Shown here: piece by piece, positions 9,439 through 19,080 of the stretch
How positions within the stretch are numbered: position 1 is the stretch's first letter
Layout: every line of letters starts with the position of its first letter
Origin: Nostoc sp. UHCC 0870
GTDB lineage: Bacteria > Cyanobacteriota > Cyanobacteriia > Cyanobacteriales > Nostocaceae
Direction: 5' to 3'
DNA length: 64,000 nucleotides
Assembly (NCBI RefSeq): GCF_022063185.1
Contig: NZ_CP091913.1
Span: 3,411,501 to 3,475,500, forward strand
Program-made: the position numbers and the translations under genes
Notes under the pieces: model-generated
What the model was told of the DNA's origin: nothing
The model's input: only the letters and a program-made list of their open reading frames with translations
Database searches by the model: none

Positions 9439-10359
9439 ATGGTTGCTAGCACCTGTATTGCTGGGCAAAGTAATTCTCAAATGACACTGAGACTCCAACA
9501 AGAAGAGTTACGCTTTACTAAGTTTTTGATGGATCGTGTAGCAGATCCAATTTTCTGGATAGAGCCGAATGAAAAACCAAACGCACAACTGTTATATGTT
9601 AATCAAGCAGCTTGTGGTTTGGTTGATTATCCTCACGATAAATTGGTATCTATGGGGATACAAGACCTAAACCTGGATTTCTTGAGCGATGTTTGGTCAA
9701 ATTTCTGCAAAACTGAGAAAAAGCAGCGTTATTTATCTTTTGAAACACAACATCAGACAAAAGCAGGTCATAGCCTACCAGTAGAAATAACTGTCACTTC
9801 TATAGAATGTGAAGGCAGAAAGTATAGTTATCTCTTTATCTGTCATATCAAGTCACAACCAGTTTCTTCATTAGCGTTACAAAAAAATCAACAACCTATT
9901 TCCGCCAAAGAGATCGGCGATCGCCAATATTCCCTTACAAATACCCAGACAATACCACAATATCCTCTGTCAATATTTCCTTCAGACTCCCTGTTGCATC
10001 AAGTATTCAATTTTATTGAAGAAAATTATCATCAATCCATTAGCTTGTGTGATGTAGCCACAGCAGTCGGTTACTGTCCGGCTTACTTGACTAATTTAGT
10101 CCGTCGTCATACAGGGAAAACCGTGAATCATTGGATTGTTGAGCGTCGGATGTTAGCCGCACGTAATTTACTCCGGGAAAGCAATTTGTCGGTAAGTCAG
10201 ATTGCGGAGGTAGTAGGCTATCAGCATGAAGGGCATTTTTTCCGGCAATTTCGTCAGAATCATCAAACTACACCTCAAGCTTGGAGAAAAACTCAGTTTA
10301 TCAGTGTAGAACAATCTTCGGCATTACTGATGAAGAATATGGCGATCGCCGCTAACTAG
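9439..10359 (+). CDS. PAS-sensing AraC-family transcription regulator
   Basis: The 306-residue protein has a PAS domain at about residues 25-140 (FLMDRVADPIFWIEPNEK, LLYVNQAACGLVDYPHDKL, TKAGHSLPVEITVTSIE). A linker follows, then a complete AraC DNA-binding domain at about 190-285 with both helix-turn-helix units (SLCDVATAVGYCPAYLTNLVRR; NLSVSQIAEVVGYQHEGHFF). It should bind DNA in response to a small ligand or redox cue in the PAS fold. GAGG precedes the ATG at a good distance. It sits immediately upstream of a haemagglutinin remnant, the same arrangement as the decayed REC-AraC gene upstream of the haemagglutinin at 62844. Regulation of the surface-protein gene is therefore a reasonable inference. 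Confidence 0.9.
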   Translation: MVASTCIAGQSNSQMTLRLQQEELRFTKFLMDRVADPIFWIEPNEKPNAQLLYVNQAACGLVDYPHDKLVSMGIQDLNLDFLSDVWSNFCKTEKKQRYLSFETQHQTKAGHSLPVEITVTSIECEGRKYSYLFICHIKSQPVSSLALQKNQQPISAKEIGDRQYSLTNTQTIPQYPLSIFPSDSLLHQVFNFIEENYHQSISLCDVATAVGYCPAYLTNLVRRHTGKTVNHWIVERRMLAARNLLRESNLSVSQIAEVVGYQHEGHFFRQFRQNHQTTPQAWRKTQFISVEQSSALLMKNMAIAAN

Positions 10360-10398
10360 CTGTTGTCAATACGTAAGTTCTAGCTTCTTTACCTAGAG

Positions 10399-10917
10399 TT
10401 AACCTCACTGCCAGATGCTAATACTGGCCCAGGAATTGGGGGTAATGGGAATGCAGGGGATTTAAGAATTACAACTGGCTCTTTAACTCTACAAGGGCGA
10501 TCGCGTTTATTAGCAGATACATTTAGTGGTGAAGGTGGGAATATTCAATTGCAGGTGCAAGATGTACTCTTGATAAGGGAAAATAGTAGCATTTCTACCA
10601 CAGCAGGACAATAAAACGCTGGTGGTAATGGCGGCAATATAGATATAAACACCAAATTTTTAATTGCTGTTCCTGGAGAAAATAGCGATATTACCGCCAA
10701 TGCCTTTGCCGGCAAAGGTGGTTTGATTCAAATTACGACTCAGGGAATTTTTGGCATAGAAGAGCGCAACAACTTCACTACATTGAGCGATATTACAGCT
10801 TTTTCCCAACAAAATCCCCAACTCAATGGGAAGATAGTCATTAATATCCAAAATGCACAGATCAGTAATAATTTAGTTCATCTCCCAACAAATATTGTCG
10901 ATGCCCTTAACGGGTGA
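10399..10917 (+). pseudogene. Remnant of a filamentous-haemagglutinin-like (two-partner secretion) protein, C-terminal part
   Basis: One frame reads SLPDANTGPGIGGNGNAGDL, TGSLTLQGRSRLLADT, GEGGNIQLQVQDVLLIRENS, NAGGNGGNIDINTKFL and LIQITTQGIFGIEERN. These are the glycine/asparagine-rich parallel beta-helix repeats seen in cyanobacterial haemagglutinin-type exoproteins. A TAA at 10612 interrupts the frame, there is no start or TPS N-terminal domain, and the frame ends inside an inverted-repeat element. It is the 3' stump of a gene whose 5' part has been lost. The haemagglutinin at the other end of the window is the complementary situation. Confidence 0.8.
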
Positions 10918-11059
10918 CAAGGTAGTTAAACAGCTTGTTTCATAAGGGATAGTCTCATTCACTTTAGTGTCCTCTAAATTATAGCCACCAGTTTTACAAT
11001 CTTTAAATTTCTCAAATTATTGCCACATCTCATCTTCAACCACCTTGTCACCCGTTAAG
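10906..11059. repeat. 154-bp inverted-repeat element at the end of the haemagglutinin remnant
   Basis: The 22-bp arm at 10906-10927 (begins CTTAACGGGTGACAAGG) is repeated in reverse complement at 11038-11059 with one mismatch. The interior is AT-rich and non-coding. It looks like a small MITE. Its insertion gives the haemagglutinin remnant its last codons. From 11060 to the next gene (11296) I see nothing further. Confidence 0.7.
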
Positions 11060-11296
11060 ACTTTGCTTATTGACATGATGTGGCCGCCCTAGGTGGGCAG
11101 CTAAGTAATCGCAAAGGCTTATAGGAACAACAAAAATGTGAGTCTTAGAGGAAAATCCGGTATTGAAGTCAATATTCATATATCTTATGATGCGAATTAT
11201 CAATAGGAGCAACTAGGCAACTTCTGAAATTGAGTTCACCTCTTTATCAGTTCTGTTGATAAATATAATCTTTCAACAGTTCTCAGTATTGATTCC

Positions 11297-12748
11297 ATGA
11301 AACTATTTAAGCGGTTATTTTTTATACCTAGTTGGGCGATCGCTACTAAAATTTCCGTAGCATTGATATCAGCAGTTTTCATACCGATGAGCTTTACAGC
11401 GTATTACAATCTGCGAGAGAGCTTAGATCATGTGGAGAAGGCTGAATACCGTAAACTGGAGCTATTGGCTACTAGTACCGCTAGTCGCCTAGATCAACTG
11501 ATTGTTGATATTCACCGTCTAGTTATTCAAGTTAGTGGTGATCTCAATGTCGTGGATTTCATGTCTGCTAAAACACCTGAACAGCAAGAAACCTTATATC
11601 CCAGACTGCAAAAAACTCTAGAAAATATTTACCGTTCCAATCCAGATTTTGATGCTGCTTATATTTTAGATATCAAAGGTAAATGTATTGCTGCCACTGA
11701 TCCTGTATTTATTGGTAACAACTATGCCTTTCGCCAATACTATCGCTCCGCCATCCAGGGAAAACCCTATGTATCTAGTATCTTGATGGGTAAAACAACC
11801 AGACGACCTGGATTATATTTTTCCTCTCCTGTGAAATCGGAAAGTGGCACGATTATAGGAGTCATGGTACTCAAAATCAAAGGACAAGGCATTTGGACGA
11901 TAGTCGATTCATTAAGCGTAGACGATCAAACCCACGGTTTCCTGATTGATAAAGATGGGTTAATCGTCAGTCATGCCGATAAATCTCTTTTATATAACTC
12001 TATTCTCCCCCTTTCACCAGAGAAAACACAACAATTAATGTCTGATAGAGGAAATGCTTTCACTTCAATTAAGAACTTGAATATTCCCGAATTGCAAGTG
12101 ATGGTGAGAGCCAAGCAGACAGGACACACCAATTATTATTCTCAACTTGAACAAAAGCCAATGATTGTTGGCTTTTCTCCCATGAAAATAGAACCGTGGG
12201 TATTAGGAATAAGTCAATCTAGAGAACAGTTTGAAGTTCCTTTGAATCACCTTGTTTTGTTCAATGTTACTATTGTCATAATTGTGGGAGGAATTACCAC
12301 AATCGTTGCTTTGTTTTTAGGTTCTAATATTTCTCGACCGATTCACGCTCTGACAGCAGCTGCAAAAGCATTAGAAAATGAAGATTTTAATCAGGAAGCG
12401 CATGGTACGTTAATTAAAGTTTCTCATAGTCAAGATGATATCGGTCAATTAGTCCGTGTCTACTTAGATATGTCCAAAAAAGTGAGGATGCGAAATCAGG
12501 ATTTAAAAATGCAAGTTCAAGAACTTCGCATAGAAATTGACGAAGGAAAAAGGGCTAAATATGTTGAAGAAATTACAGGAAATGAACACTTTGAAAATAT
12601 CCAAAAAAAGATTCAAAAGTTGAAACAAAATGGAGTGGTTGCTAGCGAAACTGAGATGGGCTACTACGATCGCTTGCAAAATCAAGTACGATCGCTCAAG
12701 ACGAGATCAGCTTTGAGTGTACCCGTTGCCGATATTAGTAAAACTTGA
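11297..12748 (+). CDS. Cache-HAMP membrane sensor lacking an output domain
   Basis: The 483-residue protein has an N-terminal transmembrane helix (about 15-35), a large extracytoplasmic double-Cache-type sensor (about 40-325; NPDFDAAYILDIKGKCIAAT, GFLIDKDGLIVSHADKSLL), a second membrane helix (about 330-350) and a HAMP domain (SRPIHALTAAAKALENEDF). It ends in a long charged coiled coil (about 400-470). No kinase, cyclase, GGDEF or methyl-accepting signature follows, so it must act through a separate partner. Four further plus-strand genes follow closely; the ParA-like ATPase or the double cyclic-nucleotide-binding protein are candidate partners by proximity. Confidence 0.85.
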   Translation: MKLFKRLFFIPSWAIATKISVALISAVFIPMSFTAYYNLRESLDHVEKAEYRKLELLATSTASRLDQLIVDIHRLVIQVSGDLNVVDFMSAKTPEQQETLYPRLQKTLENIYRSNPDFDAAYILDIKGKCIAATDPVFIGNNYAFRQYYRSAIQGKPYVSSILMGKTTRRPGLYFSSPVKSESGTIIGVMVLKIKGQGIWTIVDSLSVDDQTHGFLIDKDGLIVSHADKSLLYNSILPLSPEKTQQLMSDRGNAFTSIKNLNIPELQVMVRAKQTGHTNYYSQLEQKPMIVGFSPMKIEPWVLGISQSREQFEVPLNHLVLFNVTIVIIVGGITTIVALFLGSNISRPIHALTAAAKALENEDFNQEAHGTLIKVSHSQDDIGQLVRVYLDMSKKVRMRNQDLKMQVQELRIEIDEGKRAKYVEEITGNEHFENIQKKIQKLKQNGVVASETEMGYYDRLQNQVRSLKTRSALSVPVADISKT

Positions 12749-12825
12749 CAAATTAATTAATATAGGCATTGAAATGTTGCGAAGTCAGAAAGGGAATTTA
12801 CCATATTTGCCAGGAGGTGACATAT

Positions 12826-15447
12826 ATGTCATCCAATGATGAACTGATATCTCGTGAAGAGGTACTAGCAGGTTTACCCGCCAGACGGGCTAATACACTA
12901 CTATTTTTAATCGAAAGTCGAACCGCCCAGATAGCGGCGCGATCGCGTGTAGAGTTTTCATTAGCAGAACAATCTGCTAATGAGCGCGATTTGGCTTTCC
13001 TAGAGGCTTTTGCTTTAGGAAATTCGCCACCACTGCGTCCTACCATTCAGCAACTAGAACGCCATGCTAGTCAGTGGGCTTCTTTAGTACCAGAGAACCC
13101 CAGACTCAAAGCCGCGATCGCTCAAGCTCTGGGACAGAAGTATACTTTTACCTATCAAGCAGTACCTAATATTCGGGCAACTTTAGGTCTAGATGACAAA
13201 GCGGTGCAAACAGCTTACTCTCGTCTGTATAGAACGCAGCTATTAAACATATTTGCATCCAGCGTCACATTCATAGAAGAGTTCCGTTGGAGGTTGACAG
13301 ACGTATCGCAAAAAATCGAATCTTTACCACCTTTTTGGCTAGCCTCATTACTTACAGTTTCTCTTGGTCTACCCCAAGCTTTTTTAGCCTTACCCATTGC
13401 TGTAGTTGATATTGGTCCATTACCGACTGTGGCCTTTTTGCTGATTATCGGTGTGATTAACATTGTGACTATGGCTTGTATGGCCGAGGCTTTTGGTCGT
13501 AGTAGCGACTTTCGTTATGGTCATACTTTTATCAAGCAATTAGTATCTAATTATTTAGGACAAGTCGGTTCATTTATACTTTCAATATCTGTTGGTATCC
13601 GGGTCTTTTTCATCGCTTTGGCTTGTTATATCGGTTTGTCAACGACAATGGCCAACTTTACCCAGATACCAGCAGCACTTTGGGCTGTATTGCTGTTTGC
13701 TGCGGGACTATATCTGCTATCGCGCAAATCCCTAAATTTCACAGTTTCGGTATTGGTATTACTAGCAGCAATCAATGTTGGTTTGCTGCTCATCCTTTCC
13801 CTGCTGGCATTACGCCATGTGCAGATGGAAAACCTATTATATGTCAACTTACCCTTTCTCAATGGTCAACCTTTCCAACCCTGGATACTACAAAGGGTTT
13901 TTGGTGTTGGTCTGATGCTTTACTTTGGACACGTCTATGTTGGTGAATGTGCTAAAATTGTCCTTCCCCGTGACCCTAGTGCCTCATCCCTAATTTGGGG
14001 TAGCGTAGCGGGAACTGCTTTTTTAACTGTAATTTTTTGCCTCTGGATCTTGGTTGTCAATGGAGCGATCGCACCTCAATTATTAGCCAAACAGTCAGGA
14101 ACAGCCTTAGAACCACTAGCCGTTCAAGTTGGTTCTATCGTTCCAGTTTTAGGAACAGTTTTAGTTATCCTGCTGTTGGGAATGGCTTGGCTGCGTAGTT
14201 CCAGTCTCCTAGTCAACCTAGCAAAGGAGTGGATACCTGCCCCATCTCGTCCTATTTTGATGTTACCTCGTCAAGGGGGAACATTGAAATTTCACCCCCC
14301 TAGTAACTCTATTTGTGTTCCTTATATCGGTATCACTTATTTGGGAATTGTAGATGCTCAACCAAAGTTTCAAATAGATATTCAGTTAAAGGGTAACATC
14401 TACCATGTAGAGATTGCGGTGACGGAGCATTGGGAGATAAAAGAGTTATTTACTCAATTTCCCGACCTAGGCCAGTTTAATACCCAGTTGATGCTTGATA
14501 TCCAGTCAGCTAACAATGATCGTGTATATCTGCGAATCACTTCAGCAATGAGCCTAGGTTACGAAGCTAATTTGAAAGTTGAACACAATCATACGACTTC
14601 TGAATACAAAAAGCAGACACCACGCTTCTGGGTAAAACTACTCAACCAGCGTCGCTTCTTATTATCCGTTAGCCCCTTATTCTTGGTCTTTGTGCTGACT
14701 GAGTGGCTATTCTTTGTGGGTACGCAATCCTTTACGAATATACTCGCGTTTGCTGGTGTACTTGGTAACTCCCTCGTAGGCGGCATTTTCCCAATTTTAC
14801 TCTTGGTTTCTAGTCGACGAAAAGGTGAACTGATGCCCGGAGTAGTTTTTAAGATCCTCAATCATCCGCTTTTCAGTGCGGGTATATATAGTATCTTTTT
14901 AGGCATTCTGTTTGTTCACGGTTTATTCATCTGGCAAAATCCTCTGGCGCGAATCAGTGCCTTAAGCATTGCCTCATTATCACTCGGAGCAACTGTAGTG
15001 ATGAAAATTTATGGTGCTTTTGCCTCCCGTGTGGTGGTAGAACTGCGAGAGGAGCAGCAACAAGGTGGGCATTCTGTCTTTACAATCACGGCTGGTGGAC
15101 AACCAAAGATTGCACAGGTGCTATTGGGATATGCAGATGGTGAAGTACATCACCAAGCCGCAACGGTGGATATTCCTGTACTCTCATCTCTGCGTTATGC
15201 CATCTTTTGCCTACCAACCAAAGGAGAGAAAGAAATGAAAGTGTGGACACATGGGAGTAAATATGAAAATAAATCTAATAGTCTGCCTACATTGGTGGAA
15301 ATTGAGAGTGGCAATAAAAAAATGCAGTTTGATTTAAAGTTATCCAGTGGCAAAGTTTTGCTACCCCTGATTAGTGATAACTGCTGGTTGAAGTTCACAT
15401 TTCCAGAGCAATTGTCTCAGAAGGAGCGTAGCCTATCGCTTCCTTAA
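12826..15447 (+). CDS. Large APC/amino-acid-permease-like membrane protein with extra soluble domains
   Basis: I choose ATG 12826 because a strong AGGAGGTGA lies 6 nt upstream; an in-frame ATG at 12769 has no such site. The product is about 873 aa. A soluble N-terminal segment of about 165 residues precedes roughly eleven hydrophobic helices (about 170-470) of the kind seen in LeuT-fold APC transporters (LALPIAVVDIGPLPTVAFLL, FGVGLMLYFGHVYVGE). A soluble beta-rich stretch (about 490-610), three or four more helices (620-740) and a C-terminal beta-rich tail complete it. No family member of this composite architecture comes to mind. Transport of an amino acid or peptide, or a membrane receptor role, are both possible. 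Confidence 0.6.
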   Translation: MSSNDELISREEVLAGLPARRANTLLFLIESRTAQIAARSRVEFSLAEQSANERDLAFLEAFALGNSPPLRPTIQQLERHASQWASLVPENPRLKAAIAQALGQKYTFTYQAVPNIRATLGLDDKAVQTAYSRLYRTQLLNIFASSVTFIEEFRWRLTDVSQKIESLPPFWLASLLTVSLGLPQAFLALPIAVVDIGPLPTVAFLLIIGVINIVTMACMAEAFGRSSDFRYGHTFIKQLVSNYLGQVGSFILSISVGIRVFFIALACYIGLSTTMANFTQIPAALWAVLLFAAGLYLLSRKSLNFTVSVLVLLAAINVGLLLILSLLALRHVQMENLLYVNLPFLNGQPFQPWILQRVFGVGLMLYFGHVYVGECAKIVLPRDPSASSLIWGSVAGTAFLTVIFCLWILVVNGAIAPQLLAKQSGTALEPLAVQVGSIVPVLGTVLVILLLGMAWLRSSSLLVNLAKEWIPAPSRPILMLPRQGGTLKFHPPSNSICVPYIGITYLGIVDAQPKFQIDIQLKGNIYHVEIAVTEHWEIKELFTQFPDLGQFNTQLMLDIQSANNDRVYLRITSAMSLGYEANLKVEHNHTTSEYKKQTPRFWVKLLNQRRFLLSVSPLFLVFVLTEWLFFVGTQSFTNILAFAGVLGNSLVGGIFPILLLVSSRRKGELMPGVVFKILNHPLFSAGIYSIFLGILFVHGLFIWQNPLARISALSIASLSLGATVVMKIYGAFASRVVVELREEQQQGGHSVFTITAGGQPKIAQVLLGYADGEVHHQAATVDIPVLSSLRYAIFCLPTKGEKEMKVWTHGSKYENKSNSLPTLVEIESGNKKMQFDLKLSSGKVLLPLISDNCWLKFTFPEQLSQKERSLSLP

Positions 15448-15514
15448 AAATAGCCGGAAATATGGACAAGGAAAACCCACAAACAATGATGAATTTCTGA
15501 ATAAAAGGTGAATT

Positions 15515-16294
15515 ATGGCACAAATTCTATCTGTTCATTCCTTCCGTGGTGGCACTGGTAAATCAAACACCATTGCTAATATTGCAGCTACTATGGCAAT
15601 ACAGGGAAAACGAGTGGCTATTGTTGATACTGACATTCAATCTCCTGGGATTCATGTAATTTTTGGTCTGAACGAAGACAAAATTACATATTCTCTCAAT
15701 GATTACCTGTGGGGACGTTGTGAGATCAAAGATACTGCCTACGATGTTACGCATACTCTGATAACTGGACAGAACCATACAGATAAAATCAAGGGTAGTC
15801 TTTACTTAATTCCCTCTAGTATTAAAGCTGGCGAAATTTCCAGAATTATACGTGAAGGGTATGATGTAGTTAGACTTAACGATGGCTTTCAAGAAGTTAT
15901 CGTTAGTCTCAATCTAGATTATCTATTCATTGATACTCATCCTGGTTTGAATGAAGAAACGCTAATTTCCATTGGGATTTCTAATATTCTGATCATTATT
16001 CTCCGCCCAGACCAGCAAGACTTCCAAGGAACTGCTGTCACCGTGGACGTAGCCCGCAAGCTGCGAGTGCCAAAAATGTTCCTCGTGATTAATAAGGCAC
16101 TACCCAGCTTAAATTTTACCGACTTGCAACAACAGGTAGAAAACATCTACAACGTCCCTGTAGCTGGGATTTTACCCCTCTCTGAAGATATGGTGCAATT
16201 AGCTAGCAAAGATATTTTCTCTGTACAGTATCCTGAACATCCCATCAGCCAAGCGATTAGAAACATTTCTGCCCAAGTTGCTAAGATTGCTTAA
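15515..16294 (+). CDS. ParA/MinD-like P-loop ATPase
   Basis: The 259-residue protein starts with ILSVHSFRGGTGKSNTIANIAATMA, a deviant Walker A motif in which the usual first lysine (KGGxGKT) is arginine, and VAIVDTDIQSPGIHVIFG. LDYLFIDTHPGLNEETL is the Walker B region. It belongs to the SIMIBI ParA/MinD superfamily, whose members dimerise on ATP and organise membranes, plasmids or protein complexes. There is no partner ParB and no partition-site repeat, so plasmid segregation is unlikely. AAGGTG precedes the ATG. The next gene begins 10 nt after its stop. A role in positioning or switching the neighbouring membrane proteins is inferred. Confidence 0.85.
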   Translation: MAQILSVHSFRGGTGKSNTIANIAATMAIQGKRVAIVDTDIQSPGIHVIFGLNEDKITYSLNDYLWGRCEIKDTAYDVTHTLITGQNHTDKIKGSLYLIPSSIKAGEISRIIREGYDVVRLNDGFQEVIVSLNLDYLFIDTHPGLNEETLISIGISNILIIILRPDQQDFQGTAVTVDVARKLRVPKMFLVINKALPSLNFTDLQQQVENIYNVPVAGILPLSEDMVQLASKDIFSVQYPEHPISQAIRNISAQVAKIA

Positions 16295-16304
16295 TGAAAT
16301 ACCT

Positions 16305-17477
16305 ATGAATGACCAAAAAAACTTTCGCGCTAGTGTACTTGCTTCCTATGGTGCTAGTAGCTCAGAAATAAATGAGTTACTCGCATACAACCATAATGTT
16401 TTTCATCATCAGTTCAACCATCCGATTACATTTCCCTTACCACCTGAACCCCATTTAGCTATTTGGGAAGAGTACGCTGCTAAGGCAAACCTTGTTGGAG
16501 CATTTGCAGTTCTCCAGCAACACCTAGTACAATTTCAGTTCCCCATACTTGAGGGTATCAGTGAAACTCAAGCATATAGACGTGCTACCCGTAAGGGTGC
16601 GTCTGTCGATGACATGGTTGAGGCAACTGGTTTAGTCTTGCAGCAACCAGAGCAACTGCAATTAAGCATACATCCCAGTCTGGGCGGCAATATCCCGGTT
16701 TTAATACCTGCAAACCGGGAAGATTTTGTTTCTCTGGTACAAGCTCTCACAATGAAAAACGAACCCAAGCCAGTTCCCGCATCAATGGGAGCTTGTATTG
16801 TCAGTGGGTTCAACAATTGGGATAGAATTCGCCGCTATCGCCAACAATGGGAGTTGCAAAATCCGCTTAATTGTTCTGCAAGTAATTGGGTATTGGAGTT
16901 TCAACGCCTGACTCTGAAGAAAGAGCTTTATCAAGATAGATTCATCATTTTGAGTAATAGTCCTTATAGTAATATTGCAGCCAAAGAAATCGGTCTAGAT
17001 AAATTTGTCTGGCAGCATTTATCCTTAACAATTCGGCTAGAACATGAATGTACTCACTATTTAACACATCGCTTGTTTAACTCAATGCGAAACAATGCCT
17101 TTGATGAACTTATTGCCGATTACAGAGGTATTGTAGCTGCAATTGGATATTATCGAGCCGATTGGTTTTTACGTTTTATTGGCTTAGAATCGTTTCCTGA
17201 TTATCGAGAAGGAGGTAGATTGCAAAATTACCGGGGACAGCCGCCACTTTCTGATGGTGCTTTCAAAGTTCTCAAGTCATTGGTGAAGGTAGCAGCAGAA
17301 AATTTACAGCGTTTTCACACAGAGTATATTAATGATTTTAAAACTCCCAAATACCAACTTCGATTTTTAGTCGCTTTATCTTATTTAACATTAGAAGAAT
17401 TAGCCGAGCCAGGATTCAAATTATGGATTCAACAAGCTTTGCAGAAATCATCTGCAACAGTGCTGAGTAACGTGTAG
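16305..17477 (+). CDS. Putative zinc metallopeptidase-like protein (HECTH motif), family not recognised
   Basis: ATG 16305 (MNDQKNFRASVLASYG, 390 aa) follows the ATPase stop by 10 nt; a start at 16278 would overlap it. Most of the sequence is unfamiliar. Near residue 250 the segment LEHECTHYLTHRLF contains HExxH, followed some 15 residues later by FDELIADYRG. An HExxH with a downstream Glu/Asp helix is the zinc-binding layout of gluzincin-like peptidases. There is no signal peptide, so it would act in the cytoplasm. The motif could be coincidental, but the spacing and helical context support it. Its stop codon overlaps a GTG of the next frame. It could process a partner in this operon or a peptide made downstream. 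Confidence 0.5.
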   Translation: MNDQKNFRASVLASYGASSSEINELLAYNHNVFHHQFNHPITFPLPPEPHLAIWEEYAAKANLVGAFAVLQQHLVQFQFPILEGISETQAYRRATRKGASVDDMVEATGLVLQQPEQLQLSIHPSLGGNIPVLIPANREDFVSLVQALTMKNEPKPVPASMGACIVSGFNNWDRIRRYRQQWELQNPLNCSASNWVLEFQRLTLKKELYQDRFIILSNSPYSNIAAKEIGLDKFVWQHLSLTIRLEHECTHYLTHRLFNSMRNNAFDELIADYRGIVAAIGYYRADWFLRFIGLESFPDYREGGRLQNYRGQPPLSDGAFKVLKSLVKVAAENLQRFHTEYINDFKTPKYQLRFLVALSYLTLEELAEPGFKLWIQQALQKSSATVLSNV

Positions 17478-17551
17478 TGAGCCAAAATTACATAATTGTA
17501 CTCGGTAAATGGAATAGAGAACTTGTCGTTCTAAATGAGGATAATTTTGTT

Positions 17552-18646
17552 ATGACAGAAGTTTTACTGAAAGAATTGAGCAACAGTGATATCAATTGGA
17601 TAGTTGCCAATAGTCGTCAGGAAGAATTATCACCTGATAGTGTACTAATTCCCGAAGGGGAAGCTGTCGATTATTTATATATTTTATTAGATGGAACATT
17701 AACAGTTAGGATTTCTCAATCTGAAAATAATCCTTTGAATCGAGCCTTTGCCGCTATTGATAGTAATGTTAATTCAGATTGGGAAATAGCTAGGTTTTCC
17801 AGAGGTGAAATAGTCGGAGAAATTCCCTTTGTAAATACTCGTCCAGATGTCACTACTATTAAGACTTTAGAGAAATCATTAGTGATGTCAATTCCTCAAG
17901 AAAAATTAGCCCCAAAATTGCAGCAAGATATTAGTTTTGCATCTCGCTTTTATCGAGCGATCGCAATTATGTTTCTAGACAGACTACAAAGGATCATCGG
18001 TCAGATTGGTCGGCGTAACCTGACACAAACTAAGTCTTTGAGAGATATGCTATTTGTGTTAGCCGAATTACATGATAGTGACATTGATTGGATCATGGCT
18101 TGTGGTGTTCCTGAAAAAATTCCTGCTGGTCAAATTATCATTTATGAAACCAGCCCTGTGGATGCGCTATATATTATCTTGAGTGGAAAAATGTCTCTGT
18201 CTATTTCTGAAGATGAGCGTAATCCCTTGGTTCGTGCTTTTGCAGCTATTGAAGGTAACGAAATTGTTAGTCGAGAGATAGCGAGGTTATCGAAAGGTGA
18301 AATCATAGGAGAAACACCCTTTGTTGATGGTCGTCTTTCTTCTACAACAGTTAAAGCTATGGAAGACTCTATTGTTTTGTCAATTCCTCGACAGAAATTA
18401 GCAGTCAAACTACAGCAGGATATAGGGTTTTCATCTCGTTTTTATCGAGTAGTTTCTATTCTAGCTGCTAATAGATTACAGGATATTGTGAGTAGAGTCA
18501 GTTATGGCAGAAGGGTTTATAGTCAAGGTCTATCACTGGGCAAAAATGTGGAATACGAAGATGAGTTAAATATCCATGTTTTAGATAAGATGGCATTGGC
18601 GGGAAAAAGATTTGATTGGATGATTGAGCGCATGAGTATGGCTTAA
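17552..18646 (+). CDS. Protein with two tandem cyclic-nucleotide-binding-like domains
   Basis: Two homologous halves of about 170 residues each read LSNSDINWI...YLYILLDGTLTVRIS...GEIVGEIPFVNTRPDVTTIKTLEKSLVMSIPQEKL and HDSDIDWI...ALYIILSGKMSLSIS...GEIIGETPFVDGRLSSTTVKAMEDSIVLSIPRQKL. These are the beta-barrel and phosphate-binding-cassette hallmarks of cNMP domains (GEIxGExPF followed by R). No DNA-binding domain is present. ATG 17552 with GAGG upstream gives 364 aa; a GTG at 17477 overlapping the previous stop would add 25 residues. It is the last gene of the 11.3-18.6 kb run and probably senses or scaffolds through cyclic nucleotides. Confidence 0.85.
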   Translation: MTEVLLKELSNSDINWIVANSRQEELSPDSVLIPEGEAVDYLYILLDGTLTVRISQSENNPLNRAFAAIDSNVNSDWEIARFSRGEIVGEIPFVNTRPDVTTIKTLEKSLVMSIPQEKLAPKLQQDISFASRFYRAIAIMFLDRLQRIIGQIGRRNLTQTKSLRDMLFVLAELHDSDIDWIMACGVPEKIPAGQIIIYETSPVDALYIILSGKMSLSISEDERNPLVRAFAAIEGNEIVSREIARLSKGEIIGETPFVDGRLSSTTVKAMEDSIVLSIPRQKLAVKLQQDIGFSSRFYRVVSILAANRLQDIVSRVSYGRRVYSQGLSLGKNVEYEDELNIHVLDKMALAGKRFDWMIERMSMA

Positions 18647-18735
18647 ATGTGAACTGGTCAATTTCTGCACATAAATAAAACGTTTTTATTTGACGATCTA
18701 CCTTATTCATGGGTGGTTATTGCTGAAAAATATTC

Positions 18736-19080
18736 ATGTTTAAAACTGTATATTTTTTACAGTTAGTGGAGAAATATTCATCATATATATTTCTCCAAAC
18801 TACGGGAATTACAGTCTTAAATATGAATATTATTAGGTATGTTATATATCTATTCTATACCCTGATTTATTCTGGTCTTCTTATCGGGACAGGTGGAGAA
18901 AATAATTTAGGTGCAGATACTCCCCAAGGTATATCCCATTTGTGGGGTTTCTTCAAAAGTTGTCAGTATGCAGAACTCTGTCGGGGTGGCTGTAATTGGA
19001 CAGCACACGTTTTCTTTAATAAACGCGGTAATAATCCTTACGAACTATCAATCCAGGGTTATTGCCATGTGGGTAGCTGA
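18736..19080 (+). CDS. Small unknown protein with hydrophobic N-terminus and three cysteines
   Basis: No family is recognised. From an internal ATG at 18823 the product would be 85 residues: a hydrophobic segment (IIRYVIYLFYTLIYSGLLIG), then TGG, then a polar part with CQYAELCRGGC and NWTAHVFFNKRGNN. That resembles a small secreted or double-glycine-type peptide. A strong rho-independent terminator overlaps its stop codon, so an RNA certainly ends here, and the NHLM exporter genes start 190 nt later. It could equally be a chance frame in the trailer of the upstream operon. Confidence 0.35.
   Translation: MFKTVYFLQLVEKYSSYIFLQTTGITVLNMNIIRYVIYLFYTLIYSGLLIGTGGENNLGADTPQGISHLWGFFKSCQYAELCRGGCNWTAHVFFNKRGNNPYELSIQGYCHVGS

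Noticed and set aside
15515..16294. ParA-like gene as a plasmid partition system
   Set aside because: No ParB partner, no partition-site repeats, and tight linkage to membrane and signalling genes.
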